From assembly GCA_017311185.1 (NCBI GenBank), contig JAESUZ010004141.1:744001-808000 (forward strand): a DNA stretch of 64,000 nt. The letters are read 5' to 3'. Both the position numbers and the translations under genes were made by a program. The stretch comes from Proteles cristata cristata (taxonomy: Eukaryota > Chordata > Mammalia > Carnivora > Hyaenidae). Numbering within the stretch: the stretch's first letter is position 1; every line of letters begins with the position of its first letter. Below the pieces are notes generated by a model. It searched no databases, was not told where the DNA came from, and saw only the letters and a list, made by a program, of their open reading frames with translations. Below are positions 11,260 through 23,593 of the stretch, in pieces.

Positions 11260-13020
11260 CCACATTCCAGAAACAGGCTGACCAAATTCATCACTTCCTA
11301 GAAAACATGGCAGTGACGGTTTCGAATTCTATATGAAGTCTTACTTCTTGACGATGCTTTCAGAGTCTAAAAACCCAAAGCTGGCGCAGTTACCGCCACC
11401 CAAAACGAGGCAGCTGAGGAGGGCTCCGCTGCCAGGCCTCTTCCAGACTCTAAACTTGTAAATGTCATGTCAACGTGGCATTTGTACGGGCAGCCTGCCC
11501 TCGGGTTTGGCAGACTCCCGCAGTGCCTGCACACAATGATATCGTGCTTGGCATACACACCTCGTAGATTCGTCCCAAATGGGACGCTGGCAGTGCTCGG
11601 TGCTCAACAGGGACGTGCTGCATTCAGCAGCTAACAGTTCGAGGGCTTTGAGAGAAAAGAGGCTTAGAAGAGAGACACCCGAGATAAAGCGGACCGGCTA
11701 ACAGAAAGAAGGGGGGGGCCACCCAGCTCCGTCAGAAAGCAGCCAGTTTATTCCTTCTGCCCATGCTGCACAGAGAGGGGGGAGGTCAGAACAGAAGGCT
11801 GTAAGCCAGAGCAAACTCCTGCGGCCTGAGGGTAGTAAAGACAGGCTAAGACTAATTAGGTGTCACTTCCGTTCCATCGGACTCGGCAATAAGAGTTTCG
11901 TGAGCACAGTTGGTATGTATTTCCGGCCAGCTCAGTCCTTCAGGCAGCTCCAGGAGAACACGGGGGCTGCTGGGCCCAGTTTGACTTTTTCACTCTTTTC
12001 TGAACAATTCCTTACTATACGGGAAGGCCGTTATTTCATGGTTTTGTTTTAGATTTTTCCTAAGAACAAAGAGAAATTATGCTTATTTTTAAAAATAGAA
12101 TAAAACTCATTCTGTCTTGTAATTACATACGGGTCCACTGCAACCTTTTGTAAATTTAAGCTATATTATAGGATTTTGGTGGGGGATTTTTTCTCCTCCA
12201 TCTCAGGTTATTTGCAAATAATAATTTAAAAAAAACAATAAGACAAAGGAAAATGATTAAAATCACCAAAAAGGGTGAGGCAAAAATAATCACCATTGCA
12301 TCATCCTGCAATTTTCTAATTTCATTGCCCAAATTATTACATCATCTTTCAATGAGGTATAAAGACTTGAGGCACTATCTTAGTAGTCTGCTTTTAGCTT
12401 TCATTGAGCACAGATGAGAATTCAGAATTTTAAAATTTTTCTGTCCATAAGGGCACTGAGAAGACAACAGACAGAGGGAGATGTGTCACAATCATTAGAC
12501 AAATCAGAAGATGGATGTAAAGAGACAAAGAACAGCAGCACCTGAGACGCTATCACGGACAGGGACACTGACCCTAAGTAAAACTTGAGACTGAATCTTA
12601 AGATGACAACATACTACACAGTATCGAAGGATGAATCTTCTCAAACTCAAGAACTGATGAGCAAGCAATAGATCTATCAGAACAAAAAGAAAACAAGGGA
12701 TTCTCATTCGGTTAGTCATTCCACAGGAAGGACTTCGTCATTCAGTATTTTCCAACGAGAACCTGGCAGACCATTTTGTTATGCTAAAAGGCACATTACC
12801 AGATTTTTTCACCTTTTGTTCCTGTGGGCCAAGTTTGATTTGATACAGTTCATAAATGGACAAATGCTGAAGACAGGTTAGTATACAAAGGTGACAGAAA
12901 AGGTATATATGAGAAAGAAACATACAAATTCAATGGATCATCTGACGTCTAATAAATCCAAAAATGAAAATGTCTGAGTTGCGAAGCAAAGAAAATAGCT
13001 ATAATCTCTTCGAGAAAATT
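11260..13020. other. Intronic, no recognised feature
   Basis: Unique-looking sequence. The part at 12030-12420 is AT-rich and the part at 11340-11960 is richer in GC. No exon or named repeat was supported. Confidence 0.5.
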
Positions 13021-13041
13021 ATGAGCCATTAAAGGGTTTAA

Positions 13042-13253
13042 ATGTTTTTTTTTTTATTTATTTCTAGGAGAGAGAGAGAGACAGCGTGAGCAGGGGAGGG
13101 TCAGAGAGAGAGGGAATCACAGACTGAAACAGGCTCCAGGCTCTGAGCTGGCAGTCAGCACAGAGCCCGACGCGGGGCTCGAACCCACAAACCGCGAGAT
13201 CATGACCTAAGCGAAAGTCGGACGCTTAACCGACTAAGCCACCCAGGCGCCCC
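13042..13253 (-). mobile_element. Young carnivore SINE (CTAG subset), sense to the host gene
   Basis: Near-consensus copy with a perfect 19-bp duplication GAGCCATTAAAGGGTTTAA at 13023-13041 and 13254-13272. On the minus strand its 3' end reads as a CT tract, CCTAG (13068-13064), then AAATAAATAAA, so it has an acceptor-like site followed by poly(A) signals. It lies inside the last intron in the same orientation as the gene. Confidence 0.97.
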
Positions 13254-13272
13254 GAGCCATTAAAGGGTTTAA

Positions 13273-13930
13273 AAAAAAGTCTAGTATTGCATTTTGATGA
13301 TGCAAGAGAGAGAAGAACCAGGAGCAATTAGCTAGAACCTACTGGAGATAGATTTAAAGTCTGGGGCCAGTAGTTTCAAGATGGATATATTCCACGTTCA
13401 TGCATGGCTCCTGCTTTGAGAGACATCCATTTTGGGTATGTTTATATTTAGATACATCTATTCCAAACAGGAGAATCTGGAACAAAGAGTCAGGGTCGCT
13501 ACATTTAAATTAAGATTTTAAATGAAGAGGTTGTTCACCTATCGTTTTATTCTTATGTTATTTAAAAAATAAGCTAAAGAATGTAAAAAATTAAGTGTCT
13601 ACTGGGTCAAGACAGTCCATGGTGATGGGAGTATTTTTCTTGGTATGCTGATAAATCATGCCCAGAAATTCTAAAAGAAATCTTGGGACATATGTGGGAC
13701 ATCACCAAAAACAATGACTGCCCTGAAATGGAAGAAGGGCCACTATATATTACTGTTGAATACAAAAGGCACTGAAGAAAGGTATAAAGATAAAGGAGAT
13801 TGGGACAAAATATTTGTAAGACATCAGAGAGGATTAGTAGCTAGAGTATATGAAGCACTCCTGCGGTCAAGGACAAATGACTCGGTAAGGAAAAATGACA
13901 AAGAATATGAACAGAGAAAAGAAATGTAAA
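13273..13930. other. Intronic, no recognised feature
   Basis: The part at about 13690-13925 reads loosely like a decayed L1 ORF2 fragment ('DKGDWDKIFVRHQRGLVARVYEALLR' in pieces, compare L1 'IYNDISDKGLVSKIYKEL'). The rest is unassigned. Confidence 0.45.
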
Positions 13931-13935
13931 TGGCT

Positions 13936-14138
13936 AGGGGTGGCTCAGTCAGCTGAGCATCTGACTTCACCTAAGGTCAGGATCTCATCATTTGTGGGTT
14001 TGAGCCCCACATCAGGCTCTGTGCTGACAGCTCAGAGCCTGGAACCTGCTTCAGATTCTGTGTCTCCCTCTCTCTCTGCCCCTCCCCCACTTGCACTCTG
14101 TCTCTCAAAAATAAATGTTAACAATAATTTTTTAAAAA
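13936..14138 (+). mobile_element. Carnivore SINE
   Basis: Canonical body with a CTCTCAAAAATAAATGTTAAC tail region. Diverged duplication AAGAAATGTAAATGGCTA (about 13918-13935) and AAGAAACACAAATAGCTA (from about 14139). Confidence 0.92.
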
Positions 14139-14559
14139 GAAACACAAATAGCTAACAAACATAGAAAGTAATATTCAACTTTACCTGTAATGAGGATAAT
14201 GTCAATCTAGGCACAGTTTCTCAATAATCAGGTTTACAGAAATCAAAATCTAGCAGAATCCAACAAACACTGGTGAGGATTTAGGAAACAGATAATGCCA
14301 CCGTGAAATCTGCAGAGCCACTTGGATAGGCAATTTTAACAATACTAAAACAAAGACTATGCAATCCCTATGAAAAGGATTTTACTTTATACTCTAAGCC
14401 ACACTGCTTTTTTAACACCCTATGTTGTTTTCCGTTTGTTACAACAGAAAATTTCAAACATATACAAAAGCAGGAGAAACATATTACATGTAATAATTTT
14501 TAAAAAACCAGTAGACAATTTTTTAAATAAATGTCAAATCCTTAAACAACAACAAAAAA

Positions 14560-14690
14560 TCCCCTATGTGCTTACTCTGTGTAGGGCTTTGTGTGCTGGC
14601 CCTGAGCACACCGAAGTTTCAGTTCTCAAAGAGCTAATGATCTAGTTGGAAGAAACCATCTAAATGATACATAACCACGGCACAGCATAA
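14560..14690 (+). repeat. Ancient mammalian repeat fragment (MIR/L2 class)
   Basis: The motif order 'TGCTTACTCTGTGTAGGGC', then 'CAAAGAGCTAATGATCTAGT', matches the common old repeat reading 'gtgccaggcactgt ... aaggagctcacagtctagt'. I cannot name the family from memory. Confidence 0.5.
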
Positions 14691-14889
14691 CAAAAGGTGA
14701 TAACCAAAGTTCAAAATGATAATATACACGGTGAGAAGGACAAACACAGAGGGTTGCATGGGTGTGGAAGACACGTTTACTTATCTTACCTCATTTTACT
14801 CATCCAACATTTCCAAGATATACTAAACAGAAAGGCAACTTCCCCATTCATAACTAAATCTACAACCCTCTCAGGTTAAATGCTCTGCC

Positions 14890-15170
14890 CACTCAGCACC
14901 AGCCAGAAAATGGCTGGAATAAAGTCCAAACTCTTTCTCATGGTCTACAAAGCTCTAGAAGATCTAGCCCTCACCTGCCTCACCTCACCTTGCACATTTC
15001 CCTCCTCGCCCACTACACACCCACCATGGCAGCTACCTCTCCTACCCTCCCTACCCTGTGGCCTTCACATGCCTTCCCTCCTTTCCCTGGAGCACTCTTC
15101 CACCCTGTTCTCATGACTAAGTCCAACTCAGTTTTCATTCTTCATCTTAAAGGCAACCTTCAAGAGGGCT
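14890..15170 (+). repeat. L2 LINE, left part (split by an L1)
   Basis: It matches the L2 3' region in order: 'AATAAAGTCCAAACTCTTTC', 'CATGGTCTACAAAGCTCTAG', 'GATCTAGCCCTCACCTGCCT', 'CTGGAGCACTCTTCCACCCT'. It breaks off at 'ACCTTCAAGAGGGCTT' exactly where the L1 begins and continues at 21655. Confidence 0.88.
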
Positions 15171-15229
15171 TTTTTTAAATACACATTTATTGTTTTTTAA
15201 AATTTACATCCAGGTTAGCATATCGTGCA

Positions 15230-18200
15230 ATAATGATTTCAGGGGTAGAATCCAGTCATTCATATCCTATGTATAACATCCAGTGTTCATCCCAACAAGT
15301 GTTTTTATATTATTTTTATATTATTTTTGCCTCCCTTCCTTTCTGTTCATCTGTTTTATATCTTAAATTCCACAGGAGTAAGGTCATATGATATGTGTAT
15401 CTCTCTAATTTCACTTAGCATAACATGCTCTAGTTCCATCCACGTTGTTGCAAACAGGAAAATTTCATTCTATTTGATGAGTAATACTCCATTGTATACA
15501 TATACACATCTTTATCCATTCAATCTGTTGATGGACATTTGGGTTCTTTCCATACTTTAGCTATTGTCAATAGCTCTACTATAAACACTGGGGTGCATGG
15601 GCCCCTTTGAAACAGCTCATCTGTATCTTTTGGGCAAATACCTAGTAGTGCAATTTCCAGGTCATAGGGTAGTTCTATTTTTAATTTTTTGAGGAATCTC
15701 CATACTGTTTTTGTAGAGTGGCCACACCAGTTTGCATTCCTACCAGCAAAGCAAAAGGTTCTTCATTCTCTGCATCCTCACCAGCATCTGTCATTGCCTG
15801 AGTTAATTTTAGCCATTCTGACTGGTGTGAGGTGGTATCTCACTGTGCTTTTGATATGTATTTCTGTGATGAGTGATGTTGAACCTTTTTTCATGTGTCT
15901 GTTGGCCATCTGGATGTCTTCTCTGGAAAAGTGTCTATTCGTGCCTTTTGCCCATTTCTTCACTGGATTACTTTTTTTTTGGGTGTGGAGTTTTATAAGT
16001 TCTTTATAGATTTTGGATACTAGCCCTTTATCTGATATGTCATTTACAAATATCTTCTCCCATTCCTTTGATTGCCTTTTGGTTTTGCTGATTGGTTCCT
16101 TCTCTGTGCATATGTTTATCATCTTGATGAAGTCCCAATAGTTCATTTTTGCTTTTATTTCTCTTGCCTCTGGAGACATGTTAAGAAGTTGCTGTGGCCA
16201 AGGTCAAAGAGGTTTGTGCCTGCTTTCTCCTCTATGATTTTGATGGCTTCCTGTCTTACGTTTAGGTCTTCCATTTTATTTTTGTGTATGGTGTAAGAAA
16301 GTGGTCCAGATCCATTCTCCTTCATGTCACTGTCCAGTTTTCCCAACACGATTTGCTGAAGAGACTTTATTCCAACTGGATATTTTTTCCTGCTTTGTCA
16401 AAGATTACTTGGCCATATGTTTACGGGTCCATTCCAGGGCTCTCTATTCTGGTCCATTGATCTAAGTGTCTGATTTTGTGCCAATACCATACTATCTTGA
16501 TTATTACAGCTTTGTAGTACATCTTGACTACAAAGTCCAGAATTGTGATGCCTTAAGCTTTGGTTTTCTTTTTCAGGATTGCTTTGCCTATTTGGGGTCT
16601 TTTCTGGTTCCACACAAATTTTATGATTGTTTGTTCTAGCTCTGTGAAGAATGCTGGTGTTATTTTGATAGGGATTGTACTGAATATATGGACTACTTTG
16701 GGTAGGATCAACATTTTAACAATATTTTTCTTTCAATCCATGAGCACGGAATGCCCCCCCCCTTTTTTTTTTTCCTTCTTCAATTTCTTTCATAAGCTTT
16801 CTACAGTTTTCAGTGTATAGGTTTTTCATCTCTTTGCTTAGGTTTATTCCTAGATATTTTATGGGTTTTGGTACAATTGTAAATGGAATCAATTCCTTGA
16901 TTTCTTTTTCTGCTGCTTCATGTCTGGTGTGTAGCCATGCAACCGATTTCTGTGCATCGATTTTATATCCTACGACTTTGCTGAATTCATGGATCAGTTC
17001 TAGCAGTTTTTTGGTGGAATCTTTTGGGTTTTCCATATAGAATATATCATGTCTGTGAAGAGTGAAAGTTTGACTTCCTCCTTGCTGATTTGGATGCCTT
17101 TTATTTCTCTGCATTGTCTGATTGCTGAGGCTAGGATTTCCAATACTATGTTGTGTTCCTAAGTTTAGAAGGAAGCTCTCCATTTTTCTCCACTGCGGAT
17201 GATACTAGCAGCAGGTCTTTCAAATATGGCTTTTATGAACTTGAGGTATGTTCCTTCTATCCCTACTTTCTTGAGGGTTTTTATCGACAAAGGATGCTGT
17301 ATTTTCTCAAATGCTTTCTCTGTATCTTTTGAGAGGATCATGTGGTTCTTGTCCTTTCTATTATTAACATGAAGTATCATGTTGATCGATTTGTGGATAT
17401 TGAACCAGCCATGCATTCCAGGTATAAATCCCACTTGATCATGGTGAATAATTCTTTTACTGTATTATTGGATCTAGTTGGCAAGTATCTTGTTGAGAAT
17501 TTCTGCATCCGTGTTCATCAGGAAAATTGGTCTACAGTTATCCTTTTGAGTGGAGTCTTTGGTTTTGGAATCAAGGGAATGCTGGTCTCATAGACTGAGT
17601 CTGGAAGTCTTTCCATTTCTATTTTTTTGGAACAGCTTCAAAAGAATAGGCGTTAACTCTTCTTTAAATGTTTGGTAGAATTCCCCTGTAAAACCATCTG
17701 GCCCTGGATTCTGGTTTATGGGAGATTTTTTATTACTAATTCAATTTCTTTACTGGTTATGGGTCTGTTCAAATTCTCAATGTCTTCCTATTTCAGTTTT
17801 GATAGTTTATGTTTCTAAACATTTGTCCATTTCTTCCAGATTGCCCAATTTATTGGCATTTAATTGCTCATAATATTCTCTCATTATTGTTTGTATTTCT
17901 GCAGTGTTGGTTGTGATCTCTTTCATTTTCTTATTATTTTGGGTCCTTTTTCTTTTTGATCAAACTGGCTAGGGGTTTATCAATTTTGTTGATAAATTCT
18001 TTCAAAGAACTAGCTTCTGGTTTCACTGTTTTTTTGTTTTTGTTTTTTTTTCCTCCGAAGCACTGATTTCCACTCTCATCTTTATTATTTCCTGTCTTCT
18101 GCTGGTTTGGGGTTTTATGTGATGTTCTTTTTCCAGCTCTGTAAGGTGTAAACTTAGGTTGTGTATCTGAGACCTTTCTTCCTTCTTAAGGAAGACCTGT

Positions 18201-19057
18201 ACAGCTATATACTTCCCTCTTATGATCTCCTTTGCCACATCCCAGAGGTTTCAGGCTGTCATGTTATTTTCATTGCCTTCTATGTACTTTTCAATTTCCT
18301 CTTTAATTTCTTGGTTAACCCATTCATTCTTCAGTAGAATGTTCTTTAATCTCCAAGTATCTGTTGCATTTCCAAATGTTTTCTTGCAGTTTGAGTTTCC
18401 TAACACCGTGGTCTGAAAACATGCACGGTATGAACCCAATCTTTTTGAACTTGTCAAGGGCTGATTTGTTACCCAGTATGTGATCTGTTCTGGAGAATGT
18501 TCCATGTGCACTCCAGAAAAATATGTATACTGCTGCTTTAGGATGAAATGTTCTGAATATAACTGTTAAGTCCATCTGGTCCAGTGTGTCATTCAAAGCC
18601 ATGGTTTCTTGTTGATTTTCTTTTTAGATGATCTGTCCATTGCTCTAAGTGGGGTGTTGAAGTCCCCTACCATTATTGTATGATCATCGAGTCTGTTTGT
18701 GATTTATATATTTGGGTCTTCCACATTGGGGGCATAAATGTTTATAACTGTTAGATCTTCTTGGTGGACAGTAATCTTAATTATGATATAATGTTCTTCT
18801 TCATCTTTTTTAGTCTTTATTTTAAAGTCTAGTCTGTTATCACTATGGCTACTCTGGCTTTCTTTTGGCAACCATTAGCATGATAGATGGTTCTCCATCC
18901 CCCTACTTTCAACCTTAAGTCTAAAATGGGTCTCTTCTAAACAGGATACGGTTGGATCTTGTTTTCTTATCCATTCTGTTACCCTGTATCTTTTGATTGG
19001 AGCCTTCAGATGGTTGACATTTAGAACGAGTACAGAAAGATCTGAATTTACTGCCAT
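15230..19057 (-). pseudogene. L1 ORF2 remnant (endonuclease / reverse transcriptase)
   Basis: The N-terminal endonuclease piece at 18875-19057 reads LSVLVLNVNHLKAPIKRYRV, then CLEETHF. A reverse-transcriptase piece at 17165-17434 reads [13 protein letters not shown]. The catalytic FADD box on the minus strand near 17055-17070 has become LFTDM, losing one aspartate codon. The C-terminal region is at 15778-16179. The total span of about 3.8 kb equals a normal ORF2, but the frame is broken many times. Confidence 0.9.
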
Positions 19058-19149
19058 TGTGTTACCTGTAGAACTGGAGTTTCTGGTGGTGTTCTCTGGT
19101 CCTTTCTAGTCCTTGTTGCTTTTGTTTTTTTGTTTTGTTTTGTTTTGTC

Positions 19150-19995
19150 TCATCTGTTCTCTCAGAGAGTCCCCTTAAAATTTCTTGCAGGGCTGGTTTA
19201 GTGGTCACAAATTCCTATAGTTTTTGTCTGGGAAACGCTCTTTCTATTCTGAATGACAGCCTTGCTGGATAAAGAATTCTTGGCTACATATTTTTACATT
19301 TTGGCATGTTGACTATATCCTGCCACTCCTTTCTGGCCTGTCAAGTTTCTGTGGATAGGTCTGCTGCGAACCTGTTCGGTCTTCCCTTATAAGTTAAGGA
19401 CTTTTTCCCCCCTTGCTTTCATAATTGTGTATTTTGTGAATTTGACTATGATTCACCTTGTTGATTATTGGTTTTTGTTGCATCTAATGGCAGTTCTCTG
19501 TGCTTGGATTTTGGAATCTGTGTCTTTCTTCAGGTTAGAAAAATTTTCTGCTATGATTTGCTTGCATAAACATACTACCACTTTTTGTCTCCATCTTCTG
19601 GGATTCCTAGGATTTGGATGTTATTCCCTTTTAGTGAGTCACTGAGTTCTCTAATTCTTATATCGTGCTCATTTACCTTAGTTACCCTTTTTCTGCTTCA
19701 TTAGTCTTCATAATTTTGTCTTCTGTATCGCCGATTCACTGCTCTGCTTTATCCATTCTTGCTGCTGTCATATCAATTCAAGATTGCATCTCAGTGATAG
19801 CATTTTTAATTTCGTCCTGACTAGACCTTATCTCTTATCTCTGTAGAAAAGGATTCTATAGTTTTTTCAACCCCAGCTAGTATGCTTATTATCATGATTC
19901 TAAATTCTAGTTCAGACATCTTGCTTGTATATGTGTTAAGTCCCTGGCTGTCATTTCTTCCTGTTCTTTCTTTTGGGGTGAATGCCTTCATTTTG
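19150..19995 (-). pseudogene. L1 ORF1 remnant (RNA-binding protein)
   Basis: From about 19995 the minus strand gives MKAFTPKERTGRNDSQGLNT as the start of the coiled-coil part. It then gives ELSDSLKRNNIQILGIPED (RRM domain region, about 19580-19650), and a C-terminal domain piece with YKGRPNRFAADLSTE and QARKEWQDIV (about 19310-19400). Several stops and frameshifts separate these parts. Recognition rests on similarity to L1 ORF1p RRM and CTD motifs. Confidence 0.8.
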
Positions 19996-20312
19996 TCATT
20001 TTGGGGAAAGAAAAAGAATAAAATAAAAAATTATAATTAAAAAGATTAAAAACACCACCAAAAAATCAAATAAAGGAAACTAGATCCTAGGTATATTTTG
20101 GTCTGGTGTTGGAAGAAGGTTGACTGAATAGAGAAAAAAGGGAAAGAAAAAAAATTAAGAACATTTAAAAATTAAGAATATGTATACAACAGAACAAAAT
20201 GAATTGGAAAAGGTAAAAGAATAAAAAAATAAATTTCCAAAATATAAAAAAATAGCAAAAATTTAAAAAACTATAAAATGGAAAGATAAATGTTCTCTCT
20301 GGATCTGAGAAA

Positions 20313-20334
20313 ACACACACACACACACACACAC
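20313..20334. repeat. (CA)n microsatellite in L1
   Basis: About ten CA units in the L1 5' region, close to the ORF1 start. Confidence 0.9.
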
Positions 20335-21654
20335 TTAAAAAAACAGATGGACTAGTGAAGAGAATGAAATTACATCCAGTTTCCCCCAGAAGTCAAACTA
20401 TGAAGCACTTTCTAGTCCATACACTAAGCAGGTAGAGGGACTTGTAAGTGGTCCTCTAGGGCTTGGTTGGTGCAGCTAAGCGGGGCTTGGTATAGTGGCT
20501 CCATTCTCTACTAGGTGGTGCTACTTAGCTTACTGGGGTGGATCAGTGTGGCATGTGCCTGTGTGTGCACATGCCTGTGTGTGCACATGCGTGGGAGAGG
20601 TGAAAATGGCATCACCCAGATTCCCAGTCTCTAGCATCAAAACTCTGTACTCTACCTGACAAGCAATCAAGCTTCATTTGTCTCCAGCTTCTATCCACTC
20701 CTATCTTCCACAGTGTCCCCATCCAAACTGTCAGCCAGCCAGGTGGCCCCTCCCTCATGAATTTTATCTCAGACGGGGCTGTGTTTCCAAACGCCTCATA
20801 TCTGAGGGCCCTGCGGCTTGGACCCTCTCCAATCCTCTGGGGAAGAGCCTCACCAAGCAATGGCCAGATGCCAGGTTGCCCCCGGGAATGTCCCTGCAAT
20901 CACACTGCTATAGAGGGTCAGAGGTTGTGGCTGAATGCTGGCTTGTCCCAGAATATGTTTGTGCAATCATGTAGCAGCAGCATTTCAGGGATTATGGTAT
21001 ATTACAATACACAACCTGCATCAGGTTTCACCACACCCTGGCATTTTGTTCCAATCCTGTTCTCCGGGGTCTGCTGGGACATCTGCCTGCGGGGAGGCCG
21101 TCCCAAATGCCCTCCTTGCAGGGGAACAACTTCTCCCCGTGTGGCTCACAGACCCCTCAGACCTCACTGCCTGCTCCTGGGGATTTGTCCTTCTCACCAG
21201 AGCACCGCCAGGTATTGGGCTGCGGAATTTCCAATGCTGCTCTGCCCTATTTATAGAGTCCTAATGATATTGAAACTCCCTGCTTCCTCCTTTCTCCCTT
21301 TCTTATTCAGGTAATTATGGTGTTTCTATCCTTTCTCTCTTTCCAGCTGCTTTCAGGAAAGTGATTTTCCTGTACTCTCCCCCTTCCCCTTTCGCTGTCC
21401 TCTGTCCACAAATACCACTCCCTACCCTTCACCAATTCTCTCTCCACCCTCTCACCTTCTGTCTCCCGTCTCTCACCTCTTCGTGTCGCGTACCTGCTGA
21501 GTTCCGTGGCTGAAGTTGTGCAGATTGTCGTTAATCCTCAGATCAATTTTCTAGGTGTGCAAAATGGTTTGATGCTGATCTAGCTGCATTTCAGGGACAA
21601 GCAAAGCAGAGAACTTCCATGCTGCTCCACCAACTTGGCTCTCTGCTAGAAAGG

Positions 21655-21915
21655 TCTTGAAACCATCCTAGGAAACCTTAGGTTTCCACTTCTATCAGTT
21701 AATCTCTTTCAGTGTACCTTGTGTTTCTCTGTTACACTCCTCACAGTTTGTAATCATACATGTATTTGTTGGCTAACTTGTTTATGGTCTATCTCCCATA
21801 CCATCCACCAAAGATTTCTGGAACCAAGTCGGTTTTATTTTGCCAAAAGCACAGTGTCGGGCATGTATAAAGTGCTGAAGAAAATGTGTTAGATGAATGG
21901 ATGAATGAATGGAAG
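21655..21915 (+). repeat. L2 LINE, right part with 3' end
   Basis: Continues the L2 interrupted at 15170: 'CCATCCTAGGAAACCTTAGG', then 'GCACAGTGTCGGGCATGTAT' and the terminal 'GATGAATGGATGAATGAATG' typical of the L2 3' end. Confidence 0.85.
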
Positions 21916-21984
21916 GCAGGGAGGGGACGAGGGAGAAGGAGGAGAGTGAGGCAGGGATTTTATACAAATAAGACCTGACTTCAA

Positions 21985-22100
21985 TTCAGTTCAGCCACCA
22001 GTGACTGAGCACCATGTCAAATAATGGGTTAGAAAAACAATGGTGAACAAAAGGTTCCTACTCTCAATAGGGAATTCAAAGTCCAGCTGTCTGTGTGGTT
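21985..22100 (+). repeat. Ancient repeat fragment (MIR/L2 class)
   Basis: The order 'GTGACTGAGCACCATGTCAA', 'AACAATGGTGAACAAAAGG', 'GGGAATTCAAAGTCCAG' fits the same unnamed old repeat as at 14560. Confidence 0.45.
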
Positions 22101-23374
22101 TGCAATAACCATGTTGCCAATTCCATCTTCGTGTTCAGGAAGCACAAAGGTCTTTCTAATTAAGCCTGAACACACAACTATATAAAAGGTGACGACTCTA
22201 TATAAGCAGAAGCTAAGAATCTATCATCAGTTTGGTATTAGGAGGAAGAAAACCTTATTAGAAGATGAATCTTTTCTCCTGCAGATTCTGTTTGTAGTCT
22301 TTAAGAGCACTGCTACCTTTCATATCTACAGCCATTACTATCTTCTAGAAGATGAAGAAACAGTCAATATACACACCTATGTGTATGATGATTGTTTTTT
22401 TTAAACCCAAAGACAAGTTGGCTTGAATTCTTCACTTCTAACAGTATATCTGCTATTCTAAATTAATTTCTTTACCATCAACAGTTTTAATATGCTATGC
22501 ATGACTGGGTCATTTTGAACTGTTTTAGTGTTGCCAGAAAAAGGGAAGTCAAATTGGTTATTTGCCTTTGTGAAAGAAAAGAGCAGTTGAGCGCTCGAAT
22601 AACATGTGTGTGCATACTCATGGACCTGGAAACAAAGATTAGACTAAAAAACAAATGAGAACAAAACTAATGCCTATCAAAACTCCTGCAACAATGTCTG
22701 TAATGATGTGAAATGCCAAAGTATTGCCCTAAGGAAGCACAGGAAGCATAATTTAGAGAGACAGATGCAAAATACGTGCTTCAGTCATGGAAGCCGACTT
22801 CCCCTCTCCCAGTGAGAAAATCACTCAAGCAATTCAAGGATGAAAGAGACGTGGACAAAGCAATTGCCTGAAAAGCATAATTAGCTGACAGCTCAGAATG
22901 TTTTCTAATTCCATTACCAGCCCTATTTATCAAGGCCAGGGCACGTTCTGCTGTGGAGATTTCAATCTGCCCTTGCTGACGTCAGTGGAAGACTGCCTCC
23001 CAGTTCAACGGGCACAAATGAAATGCTGGGTCAATTTTTCATGTAAAAAACAAAACATCCTAGAAAACATGAGGGTTTTCTCTTTTATCTGTCTATCCAT
23101 CCATCCCAACATTAATATCCCCGTGAACCTGTAGTCTAAATACATTTCAAGTTCCTTCTTTTTAAAGCTGGCATCCTCTCTTGGTCTCCATCTCTCACTC
23201 TCCTGCACTCTGTTCATATTTCAGTGACCAATTTTCTGCAGCAGAGTTGGCCATTTACAGCCATCTCCAGTTCTGAAGAGACCTCAGAGTCCCTTCAAGG
23301 CTTCATCTTAGCCACCCTCAACCTATAGTCCCATATCAAGCAGTTTAAGAACTGCTCAAAAAGCTGGTACACAT
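22101..23374. other. Intronic, no recognised feature
   Basis: Unique-looking sequence. Open frames near 22189-22404 and 22898-23134 lack supporting motifs. Confidence 0.5.
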
Positions 23375-23392
23375 AAAAAATGTGACAGTTCT

Positions 23393-23593
23393 GGGGCACC
23401 TGGGTGTCTCAGTTGGTTAAGCATCCTGACTTTGGCTCAGGTCATGATCATATAGTTCATGAGTTCAAGCCCTGCATCGGGCTCTCTGCTGACCTATCGG
23501 AGCCTGGAGCCGGTTTCAGATTCTGTGTGTCCATCTCTCTCTGCCCCTCCTCCACTCATGCTTTACCTCTTTCTCTCTCAAAAATAAGTATTA
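23393..23593 (+). mobile_element. Carnivore SINE
   Basis: Full copy with a near-perfect duplication AAAAAATGTGACAGTTCT at 23375-23392 and 23595-23611. Confidence 0.94.

Larger units (their letters stand above)
15171..21652 (-). mobile_element. Near full-length L1, dead, inserted in an L2
   Basis: A 6.48-kb carnivore L1 on the minus strand. The A tail shows as a T run at 15171-15177, the 3' UTR and ORF2 run to about 19057, ORF1 lies at about 19150-19995, and a GC-richer 5' UTR extends to about 21650. That end reads on the minus strand as 'CCAAGTTGGTGGAGCAGCAT', typical of carnivore L1 starts. The flanks AGAGGGCTT (left) and AGAAAGGTCTT (right) both correspond to one site in L2, so they are the decayed target duplication. 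Both reading frames carry many stops and shifts, so it cannot move. A (CA)10 tract sits at about 20313-20334. Confidence 0.93.

Noticed and set aside
15778..17434. Open frames of 89-155 codons on the minus strand
   Set aside because: They are fragments of one decayed L1 ORF2, not host genes.
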